Source of the DNA: Fragilariopsis cylindrus CCMP1102
Taxonomy: Eukaryota > Bacillariophyta > Bacillariophyceae > Bacillariales > Bacillariaceae
Assembly: GCA_900095095.1 (NCBI GenBank)
Contig: FMBT01000418.1
Span: 55,726 to 119,725 of the forward strand
Length of the DNA stretch: 64,000 nucleotides
Direction: 5' to 3'
The translations under genes were made by a program, and so were the position numbers. The notes under the pieces were generated by a model. The model was not told where the DNA came from and did not search any database. It saw nothing but the letters and a program-made list of their open reading frames with translations. Of this stretch, positions 44,229 to 56,387 are shown one piece after another. The stretch's first letter is position 1; the number at the start of each line of letters is the position of its first letter.

Positions 44229-46609
44229 ATGTCGTCATCACTACACTCCATTCAAGAATACGGTCCAGTTGTATGGATATTAGAACAACGAAGTGGAATT
44301 TTTAGATATCTAAAAACAATTACCGTAGATGTACCACTACAATTCATTCAATTGGTAGCTATTGTTATTGTGATTGGTGCAACTATATTCTTTTTCCGAT
44401 ATTCGGCTTCTATCAAAAGACATCATGAGATGGTAAAACAAAAACTGATTCGTGGGTTAGTCTACCGAGAAAAAGATTCGGAATCAAACAAGGTCATTAA
44501 AGCGTTGGAATTACATCCTGCATTCGTAAAAGAACATTCATCGTCATGGCAGTTATGTAGTTTGGGACAATACCTAAGCTCATTGCGATTTTTTACTGAC
44601 GATAACAACAATGCCAATACTACTACTACTACTATAAAGAACAGTGACGGACAAACAAATAGTATGGCTTCCAAGTTATTAGAAAAGGAACTTTACGTTG
44701 TGATGGCAGCATTGTTGATCCAATCATTCGGTCCAAGAATTGGTTCAGCATTATTACCCATGTTGGGAACGGGAAAAGTTGAATCATTACTAGGAACAGT
44801 TGCATCAAAAATTATATCCTATATCATAGCACATGTTTTAGTCGATCATAACGTGGATTGGGATCCTATAGGCGATATGGCATGTTTGCCAATGAATGTT
44901 ATGGAATTAATCAGCTTCGTGAACTTAAATCAGAAATTAAAAACAGAATATAAAATTGATGTATCACCTATCGAGTGGATGGAACGGGGAGAAGTTGGAT
45001 TTGATCCGACCTACTACACTCCACCATTACCTGAAGATAATCCTGATACCACTACTTCTGATGGAGATAAGATTAAGAATAAAAGAAGTGAGAATGACAC
45101 TACTGCTGATATTACTACTGCTGCTTCAAAAGTTTTGATTCCGAATCCATTTATAACTGAAGACCATTTTGAGGCTGCAATTCTTGGATTGGAAGATCGA
45201 ATTCGTACCGACCAGAAAGATTCTTGCATGGAATGTACTACTAGTACTACTATTACAAGTGATGGTGGTGGAGGAGGAAAAATGGATGTATACGATCCAG
45301 ACGATCGATCGACGGCCGAGCCAACGCCAATCAATCCAGTTATTCTTCCTGATTTATACCTTGGATGGGGCAATGCAAAATTGACTCATACGAAAAGAGA
45401 AGTCCTACGTAATAGACTCTTTGCAGTTCTATTAACTAAGCTCTCCCACAATTATACTCGTCTTCAAAAGAATGAAAGCAAAGATTCGTACTTTGTAGTA
45501 CAAATGAATGGAAAGAATTGTCTATTCCCCGATGAATTCATTGGAGCGTTATTAGATTCGGACCATAAAATTGAAGTTTGTCCCCGGTCTGCTATTACTA
45601 CATTTGGATTGGCGCTGTGTATAAAAGAAGATGACTCCAGCTGGTCGAACGTTCCTCTTGGATTTTTCTTTCGAACAGGATACGAACGAAGCGATCGAAG
45701 ACCGGCATACTTTTCTGCACCACATGGTGGTATGGATTTAAAGGTAAGTTATTACGATAATGATCGCACTTGATAAAAATAGCATTACTATTATCAACCG
45801 TATTGGTAGCCAATGGAATATTTCGACGATGTGCGCTTCTAGCTCTATGTATGACTCATTCATTCATTCATATTCCTTGTGCATCAATGAAATGGACTTA
45901 ATTTTTCCAAATGGACTTTTGTTTTTCAAATGAATAGATTGAAGGTCCTTTGGTAGGTACCGATGAAAAGACAGGAAAATCACGCAGATGTGATATTCAG
46001 TTTTATATGGCTGTCGAAGGGATGTGTGGATGGCACTCGAATCACAATGCGGATGTTCCATGGGTGCGATCAGTTTCAACAACAGACGTCTACACTAATG
46101 AACAAGCATTAACAGCAATTCGTATGAGTGGTATCTTAGCTTGTACTTTCAATACAATTGGTACCGAGATGGCTCTACCGTTCGGGGGGTATGGAGTCCT
46201 TGGTGTGTGCAATGATACGGCAGCCGTTGTTGACTTTGCAGTTCGTGGATCTACTAATATGTACCCACTTCTTTCGACTGGTCGTTTCTTAATGCATACT
46301 GCTACACAGTTAACAAAATTTTGTAATTTAATCAGTACATGTACGGAGGACAAGGATCATAAAATGAAAGGGGTCGCAATTGATGCACGTCGTCTTGCTT
46401 CAGCAGCTTGCTTCATGGATAGTGACATACATTGTTCTCCTACACAGATGATTGGTGCAACAAGAAGATTTCTTGCAAACTATCCTACCTCATATTTCCA
46501 AATTACTGAAGATAGTAGAAATATTATGGAAATTGTATCGAAGAAGTACAAGAACTTTCTTGGAACGAATGCTGATGGAGCACGAGAACCACTGGAGTGT
46601 GGGTCGTAA
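44229..46609 (+). CDS. unrecognised single-pass membrane protein, two exons
   Basis: Exons 44229-45743 and 45938-46609, phase 0 intron with GTAAGT and TAG, give 728 residues. One membrane segment (FIQLVAIVIVIGATIFFF) lies about 38 residues in; the rest is a large soluble part with Asn/Thr and Gly insertions. Conserved-looking stretches include YLGWGNAKLTHTKREVLRN, YFSAPHGGMDLK joined to IEGPLVGTDE, EGMCGWHSNHNADVPWVRS and TEMALPFGGYGVLG. I do not recognise a family and assign no function. The frame is long, the intron is clean and base composition matches the neighbours, so it is very likely a real gene. Stop TAA. Confidence 0.8.
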
Positions 46610-47177
46610 ATTATGTCATTTTGCTCAGAATAAATGAACGTAGTGAAGTTTTCAAAAAGTTGAACGAGTGTTTAAACAAATATACATTGCACAAAGTTAC
46701 GGTTAGGACCTAATTAGAATAGTAGTACATTTAATTTCAATTTCCACTCTCTTATTACTTGAGTGAATTCTTTCTAGCTACGTGTAGTAGAGCAGAGCAT
46801 TATGTTGGCAATTTAATTTTTTTATTATTATTAACATTTATTATGTTTTCTCTTTTTTTTATATCTTCTTATGCTCTTTTATCATTATCATCATTACTAT
46901 TTTTTTGTCCATGGTAACTCTATAATCGCTAATGCGTCATCTTTTGCAATAGAACCATGCGGATGCTTGATTTTATCTCAGAAATGCAAACTAGTAATCC
47001 ATAGCGGGGGGAGACTTTTGTGGAAGTTCAAAATAAATGACGACTAGAAACGTTGTTTATAATATCAATTATTGAATTCACAGAGAAACTAAACCTTACC
47101 TTGTTTTTGATGGGACATGACAGAAACATACATACATACATACATACATACATACATACCGGTACAAGTAACAGTAT
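46610..47177. other. convergent intergenic region with (CATA)n
   Basis: 3' flanks of the unknown membrane protein gene and of PABPN1. A (CATA)n microsatellite spans about 47128-47158, immediately beyond the PABPN1 stop. No gene is seen. Confidence 0.5.
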
Positions 47178-47722
47178 TTAGTAATATGGATGATAACCAC
47201 CACCACCGCGTCCTCCACGACCGCCGCCGCGTCCACCACGAAATCCGCCCCTATATCCACCACGACCACGACCTCTTCCTCGACCACCTCTTCCTCCACG
47301 GAAACCACCACCACCTCTACCTCCTTCATACGATTGTTGCTGATTAAAGCCAGCAACATTGACGCGTTTCGCAGTGACTTTTAAATTCCGACCCTTAAAC
47401 TCACTTCCTTCCAATTTTAATGCATTTTCAACCGATGCTTCCGTCTAAACAAGCAAACAAAAATAACAAAAGAAGGATGAAAAAAAAGTTAATTTGGAAC
47501 CCAACAGTTGCGATTATAAAACAAAGAACACTTTGCAAAAAAGTACAATATCAACACTTCTTATAATCAATCTCCTGTGCTGACTGAGAAAGAAAGGAAC
47601 AAAAAATTATATCCACATTTTCTCGATACTCTCTGTCAGTCAATTTAATGCGTCTATACACCACATCAAAACTAAAAAAAATCATACCTGGAACTCAAGA
47701 TAAGCGAAACCTACGGTACAAT

Positions 47723-47756
<34 letters not shown>

Positions 47757-48486
47757 TTAGAAATGACGAAATAATGATTCTTTTCACGGAAAAGAAGGAT
47801 AAATTATGATATATATAGTATACTATAGTAATGTACTGTACCCTACCTTTTGGTTTCCCTGTGTACTTGTCACACACAATCGTTACACGTTCGACCGTTC
47901 CACAAGCTTCAAAGTGACCCAATAATTCTTCGGGTGTTGTCATATAATCCACTTGTCCCACGTAAACAGAATGACTGTGCAGTGAGTCGAGTCGTATATT
48001 AAGATAAAGAACAATAAATAATAGAAAGGAAAAAAAATGGGATGGTTGTTATAGTATACGTACGGACAATAATAATAGTAATAATAACAATAATACAAAA
48101 TAAAGGTAGAATAACGAAATAACAGACAAACATATTGAATATATCGAAAACACAGCTTTCTTCGTGTCACGTTATTTATTTCCCCCCGTCTCTTACCCAT
48201 CACGATTTGGTGTTTCCCCATCTCCAGCAGCTTTGGTACCAGCAGTAGCAGCACCACTACTATCTTTTTTCTTATCTAAATCCTCTGTTTCTTTGGTAAT
48301 CCGTGCAGCTTCGGCTTCCATCCGTTCAATTTCCTTTTGTAGTTTTTCTAAATCTTCTTCATCCTCATCCTCCTCCTCCTCTTCCGCAGCAGCGGCACCA
48401 CCACCGTTGGTTGCAGTCGTCGCTTTTTCTTCAGCAGCAGTAGCGTCTAATACTTCTGTTTCAGTGGTGTTCATTGCTTCACTCAT
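47178..48486 (-). CDS. PABPN1: nuclear poly(A)-binding protein PABPN1/Pab2, four exons with a 23-base microexon
   Basis: Exons 48486-48197, 47974-47847, 47710-47688 and 47444-47178 give 235 residues, and every junction keeps frame. The N-terminus is acidic with a coiled-coil ([20 protein letters not shown]), then one [16 protein letters not shown] (RNP2) across junction 1 and GFAYLEF (RNP1) entirely in the 23-base exon. The C-terminus is an RG/GGRG-rich tail ending GGGYHPYY. This is the PABPN1 layout; the family binds nascent poly(A) and controls tail length and RNA decay in the nucleus. The open frame extends upstream to 48555, but that codon is TTG, so ATG 48486 (MSEAMNTT) is the start. A (CU)n tract in the transcript precedes the microexon. 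Confidence 0.93.
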
Positions 48487-48921
48487 CGTATTGGACTCTT
48501 TCCTGGTTTGTTTTGTTTTGTTTTGTTGTTGATTAGTTTTGTTTTGTGTTGACAATTTAACGTAATTTATTTTTATTAATTGCTTTTAAACTTTTAGTAT
48601 TTTTTAGTATGGCGAAATAAGTGGAGAAAACACTCCTGGCCTTCGTCAGCCCCTACAACATTTTCAGTCGTGTATTATCAGTCGTGGTCGAAAAATGGAA
48701 CAACGTTCTTTTACGTGCGACCTTTCGTGTTACGAGGTCCAAATAAAATGCTCCGAAGAAAAGTAAAATTCGGAACAACATGATAGATGATACTATGATG
48801 ATGATACGGTAACGTTAGACAAGGTGATACTTTTTCTTTTACCATATAAAACGAAGATAATCTTGAGTTATCTATCCATATATTGAATTATTGAGAATAC
48901 TACTTTGGAACCGCGGGCGCG
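48487..48921. other. divergent intergenic region
   Basis: Upstream region shared by PABPN1 (leftward) and the PLP-SerK gene (rightward). No gene or strong repeat is seen. Confidence 0.5.
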
Positions 48922-51858
48922 ATGATGTCCTTTTCTTCCAATGTCGGCGCAGTTGCCACGATGAGGAGACGAATGAGGACGGTACTATCGATGGTATCGA
49001 CGACGACGACGACGAGGTCGATGAAATATTCTGCAGCACGTAATAGTAGTTGGAACAATGATAGAACTACTACTGCTGCTGCCACTACAAGAACTACGTG
49101 CCGCCGTTTTTTAAGCGCTCAACCTGATGAACTACAAGAAAGCAGGATAAAACACATACTATCGAATAAGGAAGCGACCAGTGCCTGGCTGGCAGCGGGA
49201 GGAGATGGTCGAGTCACCTTACACGATGAAGCACATTCCGCCACGGCATCCTTTAATGACAATGATGAAATTGGTGTTGGACGAAATCAAGAAGATGATG
49301 TGGTAGGTGTCACGATGGGAATTAATGCCTACGGTACTAGTACCCATCCCCGTCCGGATGTAATTGAACGATCCAGTTGTACCTCCTCCTCACCCAGAAT
49401 AGAAGCTTTTACACATGTCGATAAGATACGATCCACTCTGGTGGAGGGTGGTTTGGATTTAATACATTTGCCATCCCAATCATCGCAATCATCACCACAG
49501 GGAATGATCAACGCAGTGAGTGCTCTAGTGGAATCCAATCGTTCTCGATTGCTACAAGTATTGGGACTCGAACATGAGAATGTGAGTGTGGTGATGTGTG
49601 CTTCCGGTACCGATGCGGAATTGATGGGTGCGATCGCTGGAATCGCCTCCGCCGGTACCGAGAGTGAGGCTGTTACTCGATGGACGGCAGCAAATCGTGG
49701 TGGTGGACGTGGTGCAGCAGTGGCGACCGGTGGTGCTTCCTTAATATCTATATTGTTACCCGGTACGGGGAGTGGAGTAGGTGATGCCGCTGGGATGCGT
49801 CATCATTCCGCCGCTGCACCACAATGTGATACGGTCCAACCCGGTGAACCTCTAGAGGGTGTGGTGGATGGATTAGTGGTGGCCTTCGAACCCGCACAGG
49901 AGGGTGTGGATGTCACCAATAGAAAGGAACTACGAGACTACATCGATACAAAAAAAAGACAAACCAAAGCCACACACGTTCTCTTACATGCCATTGCTGG
50001 ATCTAAAACTGGAATGCATCAACCCCCCTTAGTTGTGACGGATGCTTTAGCAGCAGCAACAACAAAATCAGGAGGAGGAGGAGGATATAGCAGTAGTAGC
50101 GACATTCTAGTATGCATCGATGCATGCCAGATGCGTGTTACGCCGGAATACATCCAATCTCAACTTTCTAAGGTATGTTTTTAAAATCTCATTGTCCTTT
50201 CTTTATTTGAGTAAGACACCAACATAAGGACATGTAGTATCTTGTATTTAATCTTATCTTTTACGAGCAGAAATAGCAATAATGAAGCGTACCTGGGACA
50301 AGAATTTCATAACTAACTCAAACTTGATCTGGCATTTGTCTTTTTTGAATACTACTACGTGTAACTAGGGGTACATCGTATTATTGACGGGGAGTAAATT
50401 TTATGGTGGTCCACCGTTTGCAGGAGCTTGTCTTTTACCAGCGTCACGTGCCCGAGAAATTGAGGAGATGGCGGCAATGGATGGAGGTATTCCTTCTGGA
50501 TTGTCAGCATACTTCACAAAAGATGACATCCCAGCACAGACGATGCCAAATCTACGATCGGCTTTGCCTGCTGTTCCAAATACAGGATTAGCGTTACGAT
50601 GGACGGCAGCGTTGCATTCAATGGAACGATTCCAATCGTCTCCAGCATTTATGACCAAACGGGTAGCAAAACGATGGGTATCACGAGTTAGAGCATTATC
50701 AGAAGGCTTCTATCCTGCTGTTGAAGTATTAGATGCGCCTGGGATAGATGATGAACTTGAACATCGAATCGGGAATGTCAATACTGTTATTTCTTTGATG
50801 ATACGAACGGGTGGTGAACAGGGTGGCTTGCTTGGTGTGAAAGGATTGAAACAACTGCAACTCTTGTTAGGAACAGACCTATCGGATCTATGTGATGGTA
50901 CGACTTTTCCAAAATCCGCGAAAGGCGTTGCAAAAATAAAGGCTCAAATCGGTCAACCTGTAGTGCTAGGAGGTGGAGCCCAACACGGTGTCGTTCGTCT
51001 TGCCATCGGGGCGACTGACATATGTGAAGCCGTCGAAATGGCAATGCACATAGTTACTACTAAAGAGGACGATAAAGATGATCCGTTCGCGACATTGGAT
51101 GCCCTCAGTGATGCGATTGATGCGATGGTTATTCATGATACGAAATTGTTGCGAAAAATTGAATTATTGGCTACTCATTGGGATGCCGTTGCGAAACGTT
51201 TCGATGAGCTCCCTGCTACCGCGGTGCGTTGGCAAGCCCGTCTTGCAGCAGAAGGCGTTGTTGGACCAGCAGCAAGTGAAAACCAAAAACCTCAAGAGGT
51301 AACGAATGTCGACATCGGTTGGCTCAAGCCACATGAGATGGTAGTTAACCAAGATCGCGTTAACGCACTCGTTGATGCTATTGGTGCGTTTCTTCCTTTT
51401 GTTTCTCTTGTGTGTGAGAGAGTGTGTGTATGTGTGTATTTGCATTTGCGTATTTGAATTTCCGTGTACGGTATATGATGCGTACTTTGTAGCTAACGTT
51501 TTTAAATACATTCTGATGTTACCATTATTGATAAGGTCGATGGGGTGCGTACAGGAAACCATTACTTGTCGACAAGGATTCTGGGAGTATCCTTGATGGA
51601 CACCACCGATACTTCGCAGCACTTGAGCTTGGATTAGAGAAGGTCCCAGCGGCATTGGTGAATTATTTAGAGGATGATTCAATCTCCGTAGAACTGTGGC
51701 CTGGTGATCATGGAGTTGCTACAATATCCAAGCAGGATGTTATTGACATGTGTTTGTCGCCAAATGTCTTTCCTCCTAAGACTTCCCGGCACACATTTGC
51801 AGAACCTCTTTCTCCTATTTTTGTTCCACTGGAGGAACTGAATGACAATGATGATTAA
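48922..51858 (+). CDS. fusion of a fold-type I PLP enzyme with a ParB/SerK-like serine kinase domain
   Basis: Exons 48922-50172, 50369-51383 and 51536-51858 give 862 residues. An Arg/Ser/Thr-rich start (MRRRMRTVLSMVSTTTTT) suggests a mitochondrial or plastid presequence. The PLP part has VMCASGTDAELMGAIAG (cofactor phosphate region), ILVCIDACQMR (the Asp that contacts the pyridine) and VLLTGSKFYGGPPFAGA with the likely Schiff-base lysine; it resembles class V aminotransferase/cysteine desulfurase folds. The last ~120 residues match SerK/SbnI-type free L-serine kinases: DIGWLKPHEMV, DSGSILDGHHRYFAALELG and FPPKTSRH. SerK makes O-phospho-L-serine, so the PLP part may make or use that compound. 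The pairing is inferred; the PLP reaction is unassigned. The DGHHR motif becomes visible only after joining exon 3. Confidence 0.82.
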
Positions 51859-52092
51859 ATGACACGAAGATACTACAACGATTTTCTTATCTCTACTAAT
51901 TCACTATTCAATAACAAGATCGACTTGAAAGAAATCAAGTGTATATTAAAGAATTGATATAGGATTTAATAAGTAAACTACGAAACTTAGGATATTTTTC
52001 TTTTTTTGCTAGTACAAATCATAATTTAGTGATCGGTCGATAATGTCAATGTCACCCACTTCACCGGTAGGAAGAGAGCACTACATATCGAT

Positions 52093-53846
52093 TTAGCATT
52101 GCTCACAGGTCGTCATACAGAAGTCTTTGATTCTTTCATCATCTTTATTCACCTTTTTTTTGCAAATCCCAAATCCTTTTCTATTAATTTTGCGTTCGAC
52201 CCAGTCACAATCTTTCTTTTTACTACCTTTGAATCTGAAATCGCCGTCGTCCTCGCAAGAAAGTTCTTCGACTTCCTCATCTTCCTCATCCTCTTCCTCA
52301 GATCCTTCACATTCTCCACAGCTCAATGGGCACAATTTCCATAACATGACATCACCAGCCATCTTTTCACATCTCTTATCCGCATTCTCACCTACCCAGT
52401 CGCAACTGAACTTTTTCTTGCCTTTGTAGCGGAAGCTTTTGTCATCTTCACAACTATCGTCTTCATCTTCATCTTCATCCTCGTCTTCGTCTTCATCCTC
52501 GTCTTCATCTTCAATGTCGTTACCGCATGTAGCTGCAAATGGAGGATTGATTTCCCAACTTTTTTCAATGAGGTTAGTTCCGGCGCATGTTCCACGAGGA
52601 AGTATGGATACAATTTCCGTTTCCTCATCGAGGATGTACTCTTTTACGTCAGAGTCACAAACTGCAGGTGCAGCAGCAGTGTTTTCGGTAAGGAATTCAG
52701 TACAACCACAGGGAGGATTGTAGCCTACCTCCCCGGATGGTTCACATTCATCTAAAATTTGTTCGAATTTTCCATCAGCCCATCCATTCATGAAATCAAC
52801 ATGAAACAAATCACTCCCATCGGCAAGTTGGTATGTTCCACCATTATATTTAGGGATCCGGACGAAGAGTTGGACTTGAGGAATTCGTTTGTTATATCCT
52901 GTAGGGCAAGGGCCACTCACAGCTCCGTTAGTGGTATATGCGACATGGTTGACTGGATCGCCAGTATCTCCTATTCCTGCCGTTTCGTTCCAGCATGTTG
53001 GCATTGCTGTGAAGGACGAGAAAAATACAGTAAACATTACTGAAGTGAGTTACTTTACGTACGGATATACATCCCAACCAATGGCAGTGAATATGTTCTG
53101 ATGCATCCCAAAACAAAATGAGAACTTACCGAAGCCGATTCCAACAACATCGCATCTTTGTGTAGGGAAGATAAGGGGGTAACCTTCGGTCGTGGTACAG
53201 TCTTCTTCATCGTTGGTCATATTACAACATTCGACAAATAGATTGTTTCCAGTTTCTCCTCCCTCTTCAGCATTGTCTTGGTTGCTGTAGGCAATCATCT
53301 GAAAACCTGATGGGAATGCAACTGTCTCAGGAAGGGCGCTATCCCAGCGGTAGTATGGTGAAGTATCAAGGTTACTCACGCGTTTGTATATTGTTTCATC
53401 ATTCTCTTTGATCACTTCATATATTGACGGATGCCAGTAAAGTGACTGGTTTTCTACCCATGGCGATGAACTGTGTTCGGGTTTGGTGTTACGGAGAATT
53501 TCATTGTTTGTATTTGGATGGAAGTTTTGTGGACCATAGAAGTATGGACATGGTCAGAAGAACAAACTTGATTCAAAATGGGGTCGCTACGAGCATGTCC
53601 TGCTGGGCTATCATAGAATAGACACATCTTCGATGGTGATCAGTCGCACGTAGTAATTATAGCAAAGCATAAATAAAGAAGTTTGTTAGTGAGACGAAGA
53701 AAATTGATATCTATCCATCGAATCAATTCAATCTATAATGTACGTACCTTCGTCAGAGTTGATCCTTCGTCGACGTCATCGGCTTGAATGACTGATCCGC
53801 CTAGAACGACGGAGAGCAGCGAAACAACTAGGAAGCTAAATTTCAT
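52093..53846 (-). CDS. secreted DUF1996 protein with two cysteine-rich modules, frame broken by one base
   Basis: Exons 53846-53748 (signal peptide MKFSFLVVSLLSVVLGGS), 53627-53130 and 53006-52093. DUF1996 features appear in order: AGHARSDPILNQVCSSDHVH then FYGPQNFHPN, SLYWHPSIYEVI, IGFGAMPTCWNETAG across the second intron, PQVQLFVRIPKY and DLFHVDFMNGWADG. Then comes an Asp/Glu tract and two cysteine modules (SFRYKGKKKFSCDWVG and DFRFKGSKKKDCDWVE) ending CEQC. Between DHVHT and FYG one base is missing in a short A run (plus strand 53540-53541); adding it gives 503 residues. DUF1996 is a secreted domain of unknown function, known best in fungi. The exon 2 acceptor (GAAG) has a weak pyrimidine tract. 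A degenerate intron-less copy lies at 58.2 kb. Confidence 0.82.
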
Positions 53847-54803
53847 CTGACTGGCACGGAGTTTTTCCCTTTCTAAATTAAGTTAAAGATTGCTTTCGGA
53901 AGATTTGCAGTTAGTGTTCTAAGAAATTTATTTTATGACTGTATGGAAGCAGCAACAAAGAATGCCATATTGTATTACGACGACAATATATTCTAGAAAA
54001 AATCGTTATTATCTCATCCATGCATTAACCAAGGAGAAAATAAAGTCTTGAAAGATACTCACCACGATCGCAGCAAGACAAAACTGCTAAATAAAATTTG
54101 GCCCAATGGAATGTTTTGAGAAATTAGTATCGATAGGAATTATCGCTGCAAGACAAGACTGCTAAATAAAGATTGGCCCAATGGAATGTGTTGAGGAATT
54201 GCTTAGATTTCCCTTTTGAGAAAATGTGCTTCGATTTTTTTGTTCGGGGCACGGGAGATTTATCCCAAGCGCGCGTGCCAAAAAAATGCAGCAGCTCGAC
54301 GAGGAACTCTTCGCCTCCCGAAAGACGAGAAAAGCTGGTCGATCTTCCGCTCGGCGAATTAAAAAAGTATTCCGCAATAAAATACCTCACCACAACACAA
54401 CTTTTGACTGAAATACGGCGTGTTGAATATATGCCCACTTTTTAAAAGAGTTTTTAGAATGTATTTCACCGTTGGCGTCCAGACCGGTCTTCGCGCGAAG
54501 TGTTAGTACTAGCGTCGTTACATGATTCTTCAAGTCCTTCTGTGTTCTTTGGTACCGGTAGGCGGCAATCTTCTTTTTTAGACGGAACTCGAGAAAAATT
54601 CTTCGCATCTTCTCTTCATGCTTGAACTCTCATGTGTATATCTTTTTTCACAAAACAACTAGGCTGTGATTGACTATTTCCTAGTACGTAATTGTATTGA
54701 TATACGGTAACATTAGTACAACCACAACTGAGTAGTTCGACGACAGCAATTATAACATATATATTTCAAAAGAAAATAACAACGAGAAAATTTTACGAAC
54801 ACC
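53847..54803. other. intergenic region with a direct repeat
   Basis: Upstream regions of the DUF1996 gene and of the four-pass membrane gene. Apart from the repeat at 54069-54201 it holds a locally GC-rich stretch near 54250-54370 whose short frames match nothing known. Confidence 0.45.
54069..54201. repeat. direct repeat, ~57-base units 75 bases apart
   Basis: 54069-54126 and 54144-54201 share CGC(A/T)GCAAGACAA(A/G)ACTGC, then TAAATAAA and TTGGCCCAATGGAATG with a few substitutions. No coding function is seen. Confidence 0.85.
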
Positions 54804-55969
54804 ATGGCGTGTACTCAATGCAATGCATGTGCAAGAACCTTTAAGTAAGTTCAAGTTAATCTATCTGTTGTTGTCGAGGTTGGTCCATTCGTTTTTGGTT
54901 ATCTCTCGCAGATTTACGTTGGGAAATCATTCCCAAGATGCTTCCTCCATTATAATTCTTCGTTACACACATTTATTTTGTCTTGTCTCGTTTTGAATTT
55001 CTTGTGCGTCTTCTAACAAAGTGCCGTTTTAAATAAAAAAAATCAACAACAACAAATGCTCCAATAATATACTGTAGAATTATTGTTTTATTGATAGCAA
55101 TAATGGGGTTGATTTGTGGTATTCTCGGTTCATTTAGTTGTGAATTTTATTCAACTGAAAATGGTGGCGATATAAGTGATGCACTCGATAGTGTGGGATT
55201 ATCAGATTTAGCTGATGTTGGACAAGTGCAATTTGGAATCTTTGGGTATGAAGGCCGTAATAATCAATGTATTGACTATCCAAATGAGACATTTAATGAC
55301 CAAGTAGATTGGGATTGGTTCGGACTGGTACAAACTTCACAAATTAATGCAGCAGTTTCAATTGCATTTGGTATACTTGGTATCTTATTGACCTTGATGG
55401 AATTGATTATATGCAATTTCATTGGTAGTTGTACATTTGCTATGTTCTCTTTTTTTGTGGCATGGGCAACAATGGCAGGAGCAATAGGTACATTCATAAC
55501 AGGTGTCGTTGAATCAGGATTCTGGTACGTGTTATTGTTATTGTTTTAGTCAATGATAGCACATATTGTTGATGGTATACCTTAAATATGCCATTTTTCT
55601 CCGTTTTTGCTGTTGACGCTCTGATATATATGTATACATATACTCATCGCATGTTGAACCGTTTTTGTTTCTTATAATATGATTAGTACCGATTCTCCTT
55701 GTTCTTTTGGGAGCCCCGGTCTAGGGTTATGTTCTTGGTCGATTTTCTGTTATTTTGTAGTCAATTGTATGATGTGTTGTATTCCACGCCCTGATGCATG
55801 GCTCAAGGGTAGCGAAGCAAAAGATGCGAATGACGACGTCGCAGCAATTCCAGCTGCTACTGCTAACACCGCAAGAGCAGAAGAAGAAATGACACCCGTT
55901 GTTGCGGGAATTGCACCGGACTCTGAAGCTCAGGTTGCTGAAGAAGTAGTAGTGGAGGCACACGCATAA
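54804..55969 (+). CDS. four-pass membrane protein of unknown function
   Basis: Exons 54804-54844, 55078-55524 and 55687-55969 give 256 residues. The acceptor TGTAG at 55077 keeps frame and makes helix 1 continuous (IIVLLIAIMGLICGILGSF). The start MACTQCNACARTFK is short and cysteine-rich. Three further hydrophobic segments follow (INAAVSIAFGILGILLTLM; IGSCTFAMFSFFVAWATMAG; LGLCSWSIFCYFVVNCMMCC). The first extracytoplasmic loop is acidic with two cysteines. The tail is Ala/Glu-rich and probably cytosolic. The layout is tetraspanin-like, but I see no CCG motif and name no family. The gene is compact, with clean introns and a TAA stop. Confidence 0.8.
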
Positions 55970-56387
55970 ACAAACAAGACAATACATTTGAATGAGATAC
56001 TATTCAACAGCGACCGATATACGTTATACGTTATATGCAAGCGCTCTCGTTTTTATACTCAAAGGATGAAGAGAGAGAAAGACTATTTGTTTTAGTAAGT
56101 GATATTTAATGATTTATTTATATGTAAAGAAAATTGTGTTGGTGATAAAGGAAATAATTTGGATCCCAACGAGGATTACAACAGTACCAGCTTTTTATTC
56201 GATTAAGGCGAAGGCAAAACATCCCTCCTATTTAGTGGGAAATCGGATGATTCGCTATAAAAGTATGTTGTAATATAAAGTAAAAGAAAAGTTGTTGTAA
56301 ATACTACGGATTTTTTTTCTTGAAATTGCGTACACGTTTTTTATGTACATTAATTTTATGCGCTATAAACAAATAGACAAATATTAC
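55970..56387. other. convergent intergenic region
   Basis: 3' flanks of the four-pass membrane gene and of homogentisate prenyltransferase. Nothing is recognised. Confidence 0.5.

Noticed and set aside
54226-54411. Short basic protein in the GC-richer stretch
   Set aside because: 62 codons, no signal or motif; overlapping frames are equally open.
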